Below, piece after piece: positions 53,300 through 64,000 of a stretch of DNA of 64,000 nucleotides; position 1 is the first letter of the stretch; each line of letters begins with the position of its first letter. The position numbers were made by a program, and so were the translations under genes. Below the pieces are notes generated by a model. The model made no database searches. It had not been told where the DNA came from and saw only the letters and a program-made list of their open reading frames with translations. The stretch lies in contig NC_064536.1 of the NCBI RefSeq assembly GCF_023856365.1, forward strand, positions 34,774,776-34,838,775. The letters are read 5' to 3'. The DNA comes from Brienomyrus brachyistius (lineage: Eukaryota > Chordata > Actinopteri > Osteoglossiformes > Mormyridae).

Positions 53300-54480
53300 C
53301 CCAACTGTGTATGAGTAGCATTTATGGTGTTTCTTGAATGTGAGCTAGTACATAAACCAGCTAGTACCCACCCTTGCAAAAATACTCTAGAGTTCCGTCA
53401 TACACATTCTTTTATTTTCTTGCATTGTCCGTTTTTGTTCATAGTCTGTAATTTTCCGAATAACGGCAATTTCTGATAACTACTGGAACTATGAATTCCG
53501 GAGGGGAGAATATATTCATGCAAGTTCCATTACATGCTATAGATATATTGATCTGATACCTTTCTTTATCAGACTGTTACTGTACCACTGTTAAAAACCA
53601 CAGATATTTTATTCTGATTGTATGCATTTCCTTATTAGGGCACATTAGTTAGTTCTTTTAAAAAATCAGTTTATTCTGACATCGTAAATTTCCTGATCAG
53701 AGTTTACCCTCTTTAAAATGACAGGGTTACACTTGTGCCATTTAATTTCCGTAATCTGTGGCAGTCAGTGACAATGACTTATTTACTACCAAACAGCACT
53801 GAGATTGAGTAGAGTGAGGGGCTTAGGGCGTATTACGGAAGAATAAAAGCTGAGTCCTGTATCCAGGCGAGATGCGTAGCTGACAGGCTGATGAACGTTT
53901 CAAACTCTTACCTCCACCGTACTGACAGGAACGGCGAGCAGCTGTGGCGTCATGGCATCAAACTTCTGTTTCTCCAGGCAAGAAAACAACCAAGACCAGC
54001 CTTAATAATCTAAACACTTTGAAGACTGATATAAATGGTAAATATGAGGCGTGAATACCATCCAACACTACCAGTTACTCAGTGAATACTCAGTCATGCA
54101 GAAATATAATCTAAAGTTATAATTATGGGGACATGTGGCCATCCACTGCAGGTGACAATGTCCTAAACTCTTTCATACTTAAAGAACGCTTACAGTTATT
54201 ACTTTGTAAGGATGCATAGAACTCCAGTTCAGTATATTTATGGAATATATACAGCAGCAACTACTTTATGGTCATTTATTAAGTAACAGACTTATTTTCT
54301 ACCTGCGGGATCTTATAATTATGCTGAAATAAAAATGTAACTTACAGCGTAAAAACATGGAATCCAGTCCAAAATTTATTTAGTTTGACATGTGATCAAA
54401 ATTCAGAGTAAACTAATACATGATAGCATGCATGCAAAAGATCAAGGGCAGAACAGGGGCTGTGAACCCAGTCTGCATTA
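53300..54480. other. Non-coding stretch with one exon-like start
   Basis: At 53912-53953 on the minus strand an ATG opens MTPQLLAVPVSTVE directly followed by GTAAGA, which could be a first coding exon. No second exon was found. The rest is unremarkable. Confidence 0.3.
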
Positions 54481-54485
54481 AAATG

Positions 54486-54735
54486 GAATTAACCATCTCT
54501 CTCAATATAAAATCGGGATAATTATTCTCTTCAGAGGCATCCATAGAATAGTGTATCCATCCCCTCACTCCTGTGTATAGAGGCATATCCTAAGGCTCCG
54601 GCAACAAATTTCAGCTCAACAACAGCATCAATAATTTTACAGCTAGTTTTAAAACTTGCTTTAACATACAGTGATTGCAGAAAATGATAAACAAATTAGG
54701 TAATATTAATTAAATCATTAAAATGTGCAGAAAAG
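54486..54735. repeat. Dispersed repeat shared with 38053-38260
   Basis: Same block order as the other copy; includes CCATAGAATAGTGTATCCAT and TTTAAAACTTGCTTTAACAT. Confidence 0.75.
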
Positions 54736-54739
54736 GTTT

Positions 54740-56193
54740 TGAAGTTTACATCACGATAAATGAGAACTACACGTGATTACTAATTACTGTTAACTAATTT
54801 GCTGTCTGGACTTTTTACAGTGAGGGGGGAAAAGTCATTATATGTCAGGATGCCAGTCAGTGGCACAGACACAAGTTGGCCAGCTGGCCTATTCATTCAG
54901 CACCAGCCCATCAAGTAGAGAATTTATTTACGTAGTTTTAAGTGGACAGATTTCTGACTAATTTTCAAGCATGTGCAACAAGTAATGACAGATATTGACG
55001 TTAGTTTCACACATTCAAAAATATTCAGTAACTGCGTTGCTTGTGACATTTGCGTTTGGTTTATACTTTCATAAGGTGTTCGAATTTTTAACCAATATGT
55101 TTTGTTTTGCCATTTCCAAATATATGTGTTATTCTAACATCCGGAATACGGCACGTATGGTAGATGTTCATGGACGTGGATGGTACTCACACAAAGGATG
55201 TGAGGACCGACTTCAAATAGCATATCTCGGGGGGGCCAATAGTACTATTGGCACACGTTTCCCTTCGTATCAAAACATGGGTTAGTATGACGTGTTCGTA
55301 GTGAGCATATATATCCTCTATCAGTTTTATCACAATCTCGTATATCATACCTTTTGTTAGTATAGGTATCTAGCTATTCTCCCTTTACCTGTAGAGTCCA
55401 TTAATCACGGCGGGGGTTGCGGAAAATAAGGAGGACGCTATAGCGGATCAGTCCAATATTTATCTTCTCCGTCAACTCCGGGAGAGAGAGCAACAGGACA
55501 GAGACAAAAAAAATCCAAAATCGAGGTAGTGAAAACAGACAGGTGGTCAGGCGATCGGCATCGGCAGTGAGAGGGCTAGGCTATAAGCGAAGGGCGGAAG
55601 AGGCAGAACAGAGGTGGAGACAGGTCAGGGAATAAACGCTGGAACTTAGCACGGAGGGCTGAAGACCGGCAGGTGTGCCAAACACGAATAAAAAGGCTCG
55701 CCGATTACCCCGACGGGCATCAGCTGGTAGAGGAGGGCAAACGGTAACCGGTCCTGCCGGTTCTCGGGACAGGTGTAGAAGCGCTACGGCCGCTGCTCAA
55801 CTCCCTCCTAGGGAAACCAGCGGGGGTGTGGCAGGGGAGTCCCGCGTGACATCATAGGGGCTTCCCCTGGGCGATCCACGACACCATTATGCCCCTCCAG
55901 CTATTATGGACAACCCGTGGAATCTACATTGAGCTTGGTGTATAGCTACATTATACATTCCCCCATGCCCAGTGCATAAAGTATCATTACACTGAGGTAT
56001 TTCAGGCTTTAGATGTAACCACATAGTAGAACTAATACTCCACAGTTGCTTCCATGCACTATGATTAGATGTCAATAACATTCGTTGAACATTATTTCGT
56101 TGTATTTTGGCATTTAACATAGCCATAGTACATGCAGTCCAATTCATCCATCGAGTTCGGTCACAGCCACTTGAGGGGGCACTCCGGCAGACG
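54740..56193. other. Non-coding stretch before repeat copy 2
   Basis: A GC-rich patch at about 55400-55880 (GACAGGTGGTCAGGCGATCG, GCTACGGCCGCTGCTCAACT) looks like repeat or LTR-element interior, but no end was found. Minus-strand frames at 55887-56332 have some protein-like composition (MYFCRGCYRGKNI) but no recognised family. The segment just left of 56194 may also belong to the duplicated block, since copy 1 is cut by the window edge. Confidence 0.35.
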
Positions 56194-57281
56194 CAAGGAT
56201 GTTCTTCCCCCTATAACACCCCCTGCAGAAGTACATCTCACTTCCATTAGTAGGGGCCAGTTCAGCATGGTTGGTTTGCTGGACAGGTGAAGTTGTCTTG
56301 CTGTCGATCTTGTATGCTGCTTCTCCATCCAATCCTAAAAGTGGAAGTGTGCTCCAGCTCGGTCATTGGGACTGTATCATAGCCGAAGGCTGTCAGCAGC
56401 ATTGGCCACGCCGTCCACCAGGGCCATTGCGCCATCCTTCACGCATAAAGAAGAACTGACATCCACATTACTGTAGTTTTCTCATAAATAACATTTATTA
56501 GCTGGGATACGTCACCAACTTTCGGCGCCTGGCTTCATAACGGCCACAGTGTTATCTTGTCCCACTGTTTCTATAAGGAAACATTCCAATTATTCCTTTT
56601 TCTGGATCTATTTTTATAAATGAATTGTGAAGGAAAAGGAAAATATGCAAAGGAGGCCAAACTAACACTGCAATCTGGAGTAATGTATTTTATTCTTTTT
56701 ATAATAATGGATGAAGTTTAGCTTCCTTACACTCTCTCTGTACCTCTGTTTCTAATGCGGGTTTACGTGAAGAGTTGTACTGTATTTAATCTAACTACAG
56801 CTAGATCAGTACCAGAGATAAAAACACTGGATGTCGCGTTGAATACAGCCGTCTTTGGGAGCGAATGCGTCAACAGAGCCGCCATCTTGGGACGGGGTAG
56901 AGCTCCTTTTAAATGAATGAACGTCTATCAGGGACAAGCTGGCATTCAGAAATAAAGAACCATAAATGGGCAAATTTGAGAAGCGATTTTTATTGTCTTG
57001 GTTCATTATAAATGTCAGACATGTATTTACGACCGAGCCACGAGTAAATCGACAGGGAAGCGGTTTTTCTTAACACAGCCTACTTTTATGTTCAAAATGT
57101 AATGCGCATATAGGTATTTTTTCATTCTTCCAATCGAAATAAACATACACTACTCTCCTACTACGTGCAGAACAATGCAAATACAAAACACCACAAAAAA
57201 GGCCAGCAATGTTAGCTGAAAGACCCTGGTAATCTCCATGATAAATCCCATTGTGTTACCACTCATGCATTTACATTAATG

Positions 57282-57975
57282 CAGGCCGGCTCGTGGCATT
57301 GGCAATATAGGCAATGGGCCAAGGGCGCCATTCATCCAGGGGGCGCCACAAACGGAGGAAGAAAAAAGTGTAACATTCCACTATTCTTAAAGCTAGTTGG
57401 TATTAATGTGTCTTAATATGAAAAGAACAAGCCCACATGAATTTACCTGCTAAACAAAGCCTATTAAGTAGTAATAATAATAATGATGATGATGACGATG
57501 ATGATGATACATAACTTTCCTATGAGCCCCCCCCCCCTTGTAACCTCCCTCAATAACGAACACAAGTTGATCTCTGATCACGGGCATTTATTCACATATC
57601 TATCCGGTCGAGCATGCCGTGAGAACTAGATAAAATAAAGCACATACATCAAAAAATGAATAAGTAAAAACACGGGCAATTTCCTAAAAATAACCAAACA
57701 CAAACAAATAGGCTACAGCTCGCTCACGCCATTAACTTATGACTGCAGCTCATACAATAACTCCAATATCCATGAATATTGACATTATAACTTAAAACAC
57801 TTTCTCAGCCGCATAACAAATGCTGCACTTATAACTGAGCAAAACAAAAATGTTACCAGCAAAACTGACCAGACCTCAACCCAAACGCAACATTAGTTCC
57901 GCTATAGTTTCCCTACGCCTGGGGGGGCGCCGGCGCTGATGCTCGCCTAGGGCGCCTCATCGGCTAGGACCGTTA
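57282..57975. mobile_element. Unclassified DNA-element remnant, copy 2
   Basis: Counterpart of 1089-1782, with only two base differences noticed, near 57673 and 57757. Confidence 0.4.
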
Positions 57976-58333
57976 CTGCATTTAAGCATTTGGCAGACGC
58001 CTTTATCCAAAGCAACGGGCATTTGTATAGACTTGTAGAGAACTATAGACAATGAACTGTACACAATACATTTTCCAGACAAAGAAAATACTTTATTTTT
58101 TTTTTACATTTAATATGAAAGATGAACATCCGTTTACCTGCTTTTTGGAAAAATAACTATAGACAGGGCAGGTCCATACACACAGGCATCTTGTGTATAT
58201 TTGTCAAGAACTATAGCCAATGAACTGCAATATATACTGGTGTCAGTACAGAAGCTGTGTCTTTCCTGTGACGTGGGGGTGGGAAGACAGAGGCTCTGTG
58301 TCTAGTATTTAGTATCCTTGTAACAATACTATT

Positions 58334-58893
58334 TTACACAGTTTCTTCCTCAAACTGCTGCTCTGTAGTTGGAGAGTATGTACTTTTGCCACATGGTCTT
58401 CTCTCAACTTGTGAAAGCAAGACAAGTGAAATTAAATTGAAATGATGGTTGCCAATGCCATCTTGAGTTTCAGCAATGTGATCACAACGATTAAATATAT
58501 CCTGAAAACCTACATCTGCTTTCACAACCCTATTCAACAGAGACTGGATGTTGGAGGCCTGTCTGATGCACTGCTCAGCTGAGCCAATCACCTTTACTGT
58601 ACCATGGCTTAGTATCAGCAGGCCTCCATTGTTACGCAAGGTCAGCAGATGATAGTTCTGACGAGACGTGAAGGCACGGCTGTACTAACCAAGCTACTGC
58701 AGCACATCACACTTCAGCTTCTTCACGACCTGCCTAACAACAAAACCTGTGATATACACCAGAGCATTCTCAGTTAGGGCTCCAAAGCTGGCTGGCAAGT
58801 AGCTATGGTCTAACACAACACCAGTGACTTGCTCAAAAGGAGAGGACCCTCTTGTGTCCCTGTCCTTTGGCATGGCTTTGAACAGCAGAAATG
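58334..58893 (-). pseudogene. P-element/THAP9-like relic, copy 2
   Basis: Same stops and open segment as at 2141-2700, so the inactivation predates the duplication. Confidence 0.5.
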
Positions 58894-60134
58894 CCCATGT
58901 TGCCTACATCAAAAGCTTTCTTGCATATCTTGCAGTATGCCCGATGTACATTATCTGTCACATGCCCTATCCAGTACCTGAACTCAGGATTTATCGTCCA
59001 TTCCACCTTAAACGTACACCTCCTTCACATGATTCTGCTCTCCCTCACTTCTGTAATTAGAAACACATTCTCTAAATTAACCATTATAGGCTACTATTTT
59101 CCTGCAACACTGCCTATTAGTGTCAAAGATATTAAATACAGTAATGCACAAAAATGTAGGCTAAACAGAAATACTGATCCAATACAGATTTTCTGTAGGC
59201 TAACTGTGGTAAACTGAATGTGAAAGCATACCCATATAATTCCTCTAGAGGGAGCTAACGTTCTGGGGAATAATGGAAGCTAGCTAGAACAAGAAGTTGA
59301 GCCAGAAGCCGTTAAGCCTGTTTGTAGTAGTGCAAATAAACGGCACAAGCCAAGTAATATTTATTGTGTGGTGATTACTGGGCTTGAAGGATATCACAGG
59401 AACCTACACAAACACACAAACACAGGCATTTAGATGTAGGCTTCAAGTAGCCTAAGCTCAATTTGTTTTTAAATGAAAGAGCTCTAAGTCTAATCATTTT
59501 TAAGACTGTTATCGTCTTTGTGCTGTTTCAGATTTGGTTCACTGAATTTATTTGCTTAACAGTGGGACCACGTAGGCCTCCAAAATGATTTTAGATCGAT
59601 TACCGTCATTGACAATTAGCACTATGCTAACACCTAATGGGAACTGCCATTAACAGGCTAACAGAAATTAGCATCGCCAATTTACTTGACATGTTTAACA
59701 TGCGGCCTGGGTCCACATCAGATGGTATGAAGTAACAAAACTATCAGTTGCACCATATGCACTGTGGTCATACTTACAGTCATGAACTTGAGAAATTTCA
59801 ATTGATGAACTGATATCCTTTTGTTCTCCTGTCAGCTACTAACAAGCTAGAGCAACGAGAGTCAAAATATGATAGGTCGCATTAAGTTGATGTCATTGTC
59901 CAAGGTATGCATAATGAAAACGAAGCGGCGGCCATTTTACTGGGGTGCGAGAGACAAGAGCAGCAAGAAAACTGGAGAAAAACTGAGTAGGGGCTATGCT
60001 GTAACAACGCGAGACCTCGACGAGAAGCACGGCAGTATTGAACACGGCGGTGCGCAGCTGACTGCAAAAAGGTTATCAATCGGATTCTTTCCACGCCAAC
60101 TTATCTCTAGACAGCCTTAAAGGTAATCAAAATT

Positions 60135-60696
60135 CATTTCAGTTGTATCCATAAAAAAATTTAGCATCCTGGAGCACAGTGAAATTCTGAACAGTTTAGA
60201 AAATTGTATAGACGAGTACTTCGAGAGAATTGCTATGCGGAAATCAGACAAAACACCGACCACTTCCACCTGTAAAAATAACTCGTCCTCCAAGAGAAGC
60301 CGCCCCGAGGACTCCCCAGAAGCGGCTTCTCGTAATACCAACGATGTGACAGACATTTTGGAGTCTATAGATATACGACTATCCTGCTTAGAGGCGCGTC
60401 TGTCCCTAATGGAAATTCTCCATAAAGAGTTCCAGGCTTTGCGTGAGTCAGTGGAGTACAGCCAACAACAGGTGGAATCACTTGCTGCAGAGAATGCGAC
60501 CCTCGGGGAATCGGTAAAATCCCTCACAGATGGAATGATGCGGCGGGCCTTTCGGAGGAAAATTAAAAAATAAAATAAACTATCATTGACCTCCAGGCCC
60601 GCCGCATGACAGACAATTTAGTAATTTCAGGCATCCTGGAGAAAGCATATTTTAGCACTTTGAAATTGCTAAAATATAAAGTGCAATACAAATAAA

Positions 60697-60735
<39 letters not shown>

Positions 60736-63470
60736 AGTGAAAGAGTTCATTCTAACTCAGCTAAAACTCCCGGAGGACACAGTAAAAACCATCAGCTTCT
60801 ATCGAGTTCACCACCTAGGAGTGAAGAGACCCGACGGACGCAGACCCAGACCAATAGTGGCTAAATTCGAGCACTTTAAACAAAAAGAACTGGTTAAAAG
60901 CCTCGGCCGGGAATTAAAAGGAACAAACTTTAGCATCAACGACCAGTTTCCCAAGGAGATCCTGGAAAGAAGGAAGATCCTGTTCCCTATAAGGAAAAAA
61001 TTCATCGACGGAGGCTCCCGTGCTGTCATCGCGGTCAACAAACTGTATGTCAGCGGATGGGTCTTTTGCCACCGGACCCGGAGCCGTACAGCATCTTCCA
61101 AATAATAAAGTCCCAGGTCCCGATGGTTTCCCAGCAGAATTCTACAAAGTATTTTGGCCAACGTTAGCACCCGTTTTTATCAGAATGGTTACTCAAATTC
61201 AGAATGATCACTCGCTATCTCCAAACTTGAACTATTAGCCTGCTTCTGAAACCTGGTAAAGACCCAACGCTGACATCGAGCTACCGCCCAATCTTACTCA
61301 TAGACGTAGATCTTAAAATAATTTGCCAAAGTCCTTGCCAAAAGATTAGAGAAAGTTAGTCCATTTCTTATACATCCTGACCAAACAGGTTTTTATCAAG
61401 GGTAGACACTCAGCCAATAATACACGTAGACTATTGAATGTTATAGACTATTGCTCCATTAACAAATTAGAAACCACGGTTATATCTCTAGATGCAGAGA
61501 AAGCATTTGACAAAGTAAATTGTAAATTTCTATTTGCAGTTCTACATAAATTTGGATTTGGTTCATCCTTCATAAGCTGGATTAAAACACTATACAGCTC
61601 TCCAAATGAACGTATTAGGACAAATGAACTATTTTCTCGAAGCCTCCGTTTGCAGAGGGGCACCAGGCAGGGCTGCCCGCTCTCTCCCTCGCTTTTTGTT
61701 ATCTTCATTGAGCCACTAGCAGCGGCGATTAGACAAAATTTACATATTAAAGGAATTCAAACAAAAAAAAAATAGACCATAAGATAAGCCTTTATGCAGT
61801 TGACGTATTACTCTTTCTTAGGAACTCACCAGCCTCTCTTCTTAAGACAATATCACTTATAGATAAGTTCTCATCTATATCAGACTACTCCGTCAACTGG
61901 AGCAGACCAACAGTTCTGCCTTGTAATTTCCAAAACACAACTGCTACTCTATTGCAGTCAGGTAACCTCAGATACTTAGGCATACATTTTTCCACCAGGC
62001 TCTCAGACTTGGTACAGATGAATGACATTCCAGTATTAAAAATGGTAGATTTCATGCGATGGAAAAATCTACCTATATCACTCATGGGTAGAATTGCCAC
62101 CATTAAAATGAAGATCCTGCCTAAAATCAATTACTTGTTCTCAATGATCCCTAATAAACCCTCTATTGCTTGGTTTATATCACTAGACACAAGCATCTCA
62201 TCATTTTTATGGAAGAATAAACCATCGCGAATAAGATTAAAAACCCTACAAAATGCTAAAGGTGATGGTGGTCTAGAACTACCAAATTTCTATCACTACT
62301 TCTTAGCCAACAGATTGCAGTATGTATCAAATTGGATTAAATCAAGCCCAGTAGACAGTCCATGGCTGGACTTAGAACAAGCAATCAGTGGAGAAGTAAA
62401 AAATCTCTGATCTACCCTTTATAAGTCCTAGCATGAAGCGTTATAACTGTTTTAAAAGCCTTAGTAACCTCATTGACAGCCTGGTGGGAATTTTTTAAAA
62501 TAACCAGGTCTGCACTTAGCCCTGTAATCTAACACCCATTTGGAACAATCCAGATATTTGCCAAAAAAAGAAAGCATTGAACTTTCCTGTATGGCGTGAT
62601 AAAGGGATTATAAATCTATAAATAGATGACTCAATTTCCCTCCCAACCTCAAAATGGGAGCAAGATCTATCCATTGATCCCGAGCAAAACGTTTGGAATC
62701 AAATATGTTTAAACCCTTTCAAAATGACTAAAAGTCCCAACTTGCAACTTGTACAATACAAAACTCTCCATTGAATACACTACACAGGACAAAGGATGTT
62801 CCAAATAGGCCTTAAACACTCAAACTTATGTACCCACTGCTCAGGTAACTTTGTGGAGAACTACAGTACATGCATGCAATAAGGTCCTGCACACCGGTGC
62901 AGAAGTTCTGGCAGATGATATGTGAAGATCTATCAGTATGGTTTAATTGTCATATCCCAACCTCACCCACACTGTATATTTTAGGAGATGCAAGTGAATT
63001 AGATATGGAAGAAAATAAGGCACACATAATCCTTACTGCCTTAGGCATTGCAAAGAAAACTATCTTCATGAACAGGAAATCAAAAAATAATTTATGTATT
63101 ACTCAGCATAGAAATTTACTGTTAGACCACTTAAGTATGGAGAGAATATCTGCTCCCATCCAAAATAAACAATTATGTGAATTGGATTCTCTCTGGTCCA
63201 CTCTCTCTCTGGGCCAATTCCATTATATGGGGGGGGTGGTCGGCTGTGGTCTCGTCTCCTCGGGATCCTGGCGGATGGCGGGGTTGGGCCCTCGAGCAAT
63301 GGGCGTCTAGTGGCTTCTTGGGATGGCTGCCGTTTTATGATGTCTGGGTGTTTGCCCTGGCTGGGGGTGGTGGGGGGGAGCTTGGGCGGGTGCTAACTGG
63401 TGGTTATGGGGCGTGGGGTCTGGAGTGCTGGTGGTGGCAGGGGCTGGCCCTGGGAGGGGCGGTTGACCTC
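60135..63470 (+). mobile_element. L1 remnant, copy 2
   Basis: Counterpart of 3942-7262: ORF1 pieces at 60235-60573 and 60738-61063, RT from 61064 and the C-terminal part to about 63221. It shares the endonuclease deletion and the YAVD change. In addition, a one-base-shorter A-run ends the RT frame at 61775. Confidence 0.85.
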
Positions 63471-64000
63471 TGTTACGTGCCGTAAGGTTTGGGGGGGATT
63501 GTCCTGATTGTTGTCCGGCTGCCTTCGTCTCCGCCTCCCGGACCTGGCCATGCCCCGAGCCTCGACGCTACTTCCGCGTTTGTGAATTGAAAAGGCCGGC
63601 GCGGGAGAGTAGCGGCAGCTCTGCTCACAGTTGGTTGTTGCGCTATTGATTTGCTTGTGTTCTTTTGATTGATCGTGTATGACAGTTTTTGGTTTTCCGG
63701 TTTTCGTCTCTTGCCTTATCCCTCTGTACCTTTGCCTTTGGTTTTGACTGCTTTCTGGTTTGTGATCTATTGCCTTCCTCCTGACTCCTCTCTTGCTTCG
63801 CCCCTCGGATACTGTGTTTCGGCTTTGGTGTTCTGTATGTCCGTTTCTGTTAAGTGCGTAGGGAGTGACGGCTGTTTTGTTTTGCGTACGTGTTGCTTAT
63901 TCTGTGTTTTGGTTAGGGAGTTAGGATTAGTCTGTGTCATTTTCTTTTCATTTAGAATTAGCTTAGTTTGGGACGTGTTCGTTAGTGGGGTTTTGTTTAT
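63471..64000 (+). mobile_element. Solo LTR, copy 2, cut by window edge
   Basis: Begins TGTTACG after CCTC as in copy 1. No difference from copy 1 was noticed over the 530 visible bases. Confidence 0.85.

Larger units (their letters stand above)
56194..64000. repeat. Large near-identical direct repeat, copy 2
   Basis: Same order and content as 1-7792. It runs off the right edge inside the solo LTR. The four indels relative to copy 1 lie in ORF1 (+5, near 60543), an A-run in the RT (-1, near 61770), a G-run (+1, near 63230) and the 3' UTR (GCGGGGTTGG-type +10, near 63277). Confidence 0.97.

Noticed and set aside
55960..56130. Nuclear copy of a mitochondrial control region (TACATTATACATTCCCCC-like)
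   Set aside because: The resemblance is limited to short A/T- and C-runs; no tRNA or conserved block adjoins.

Overview
The window looks like gene-poor, transposon-rich nuclear DNA of a teleost fish. The evidence is the repeat complement: a Rex3/RTE retrotransposon with a GATG-type tail, fish-type L1, L2 and CR1 LINEs, Tc1 elements with IR/DR ends, hAT elements, a tRNA-headed SINE ending in ATGGATGG repeats, and CD300/pIgR-like immunoglobulin exons. An osteoglossomorph-like genome is possible but cannot be shown from the sequence. No prokaryotic gene, CRISPR array, rRNA or operon was seen.

Layout. 1-7792 and 56194-64000 are two copies of one block, about 99.8% identical and 56,193 bp apart. 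Each holds a degraded P-element-like transposase, an L1 with a deleted endonuclease region, and a solo LTR inside the L1 3' region. 7990-9866 is the rest of the G-rich L1 3' UTR. 10927-14291 is a full-length Rex3 element on the minus strand with an intact 1063-residue ORF and a 12-bp target-site duplication. 14.4-23.8 kb carries minus-strand pieces of an ITIM-bearing CD300/pIgR-like receptor locus: two Ig exons, a transmembrane exon and cytoplasmic exons. These are disabled and invaded by L1, L2, SINE and DNA elements. 23.9-27.6 kb is a 1,600-bp tandem array whose unit contains a tRNA-Leu-like sequence and a 672-bp hAT element with an 8-bp duplication; an empty-site copy lies nearby.

28-38 kb is a patchwork of SINEs, Tc1 relics, a 126-bp palindrome, a tRNA-Glu-like sequence, foldback MITEs and LINE tails. 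38354-39987 is a complete-ended Tc1 element. 40457-41925 is a two-exon gene for an unrecognised acidic protein with a duplicated tryptophan-rich motif; an inverted paralogue lies at 52828-53052. Its 3' end appears to have been replaced by a SINE whose internal unit expanded into a minisatellite. 43.9-48 kb contains hAT, Myb/Harbinger-like and CR1 remnants. 48258-50912 is a multi-exon pseudogene resembling fish G2E3/HECT-type ubiquitin-ligase-like genes, with a C2HC finger, a UIM-like helix and part of a HECT-like region.

Most of the sequence is mobile DNA. The only coding units that could still be functional on sequence alone are the Rex3 ORF and, more speculatively, the tryptophan-repeat gene. 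Family assignments rest on recognising protein and terminus motifs by eye; no database search was run.
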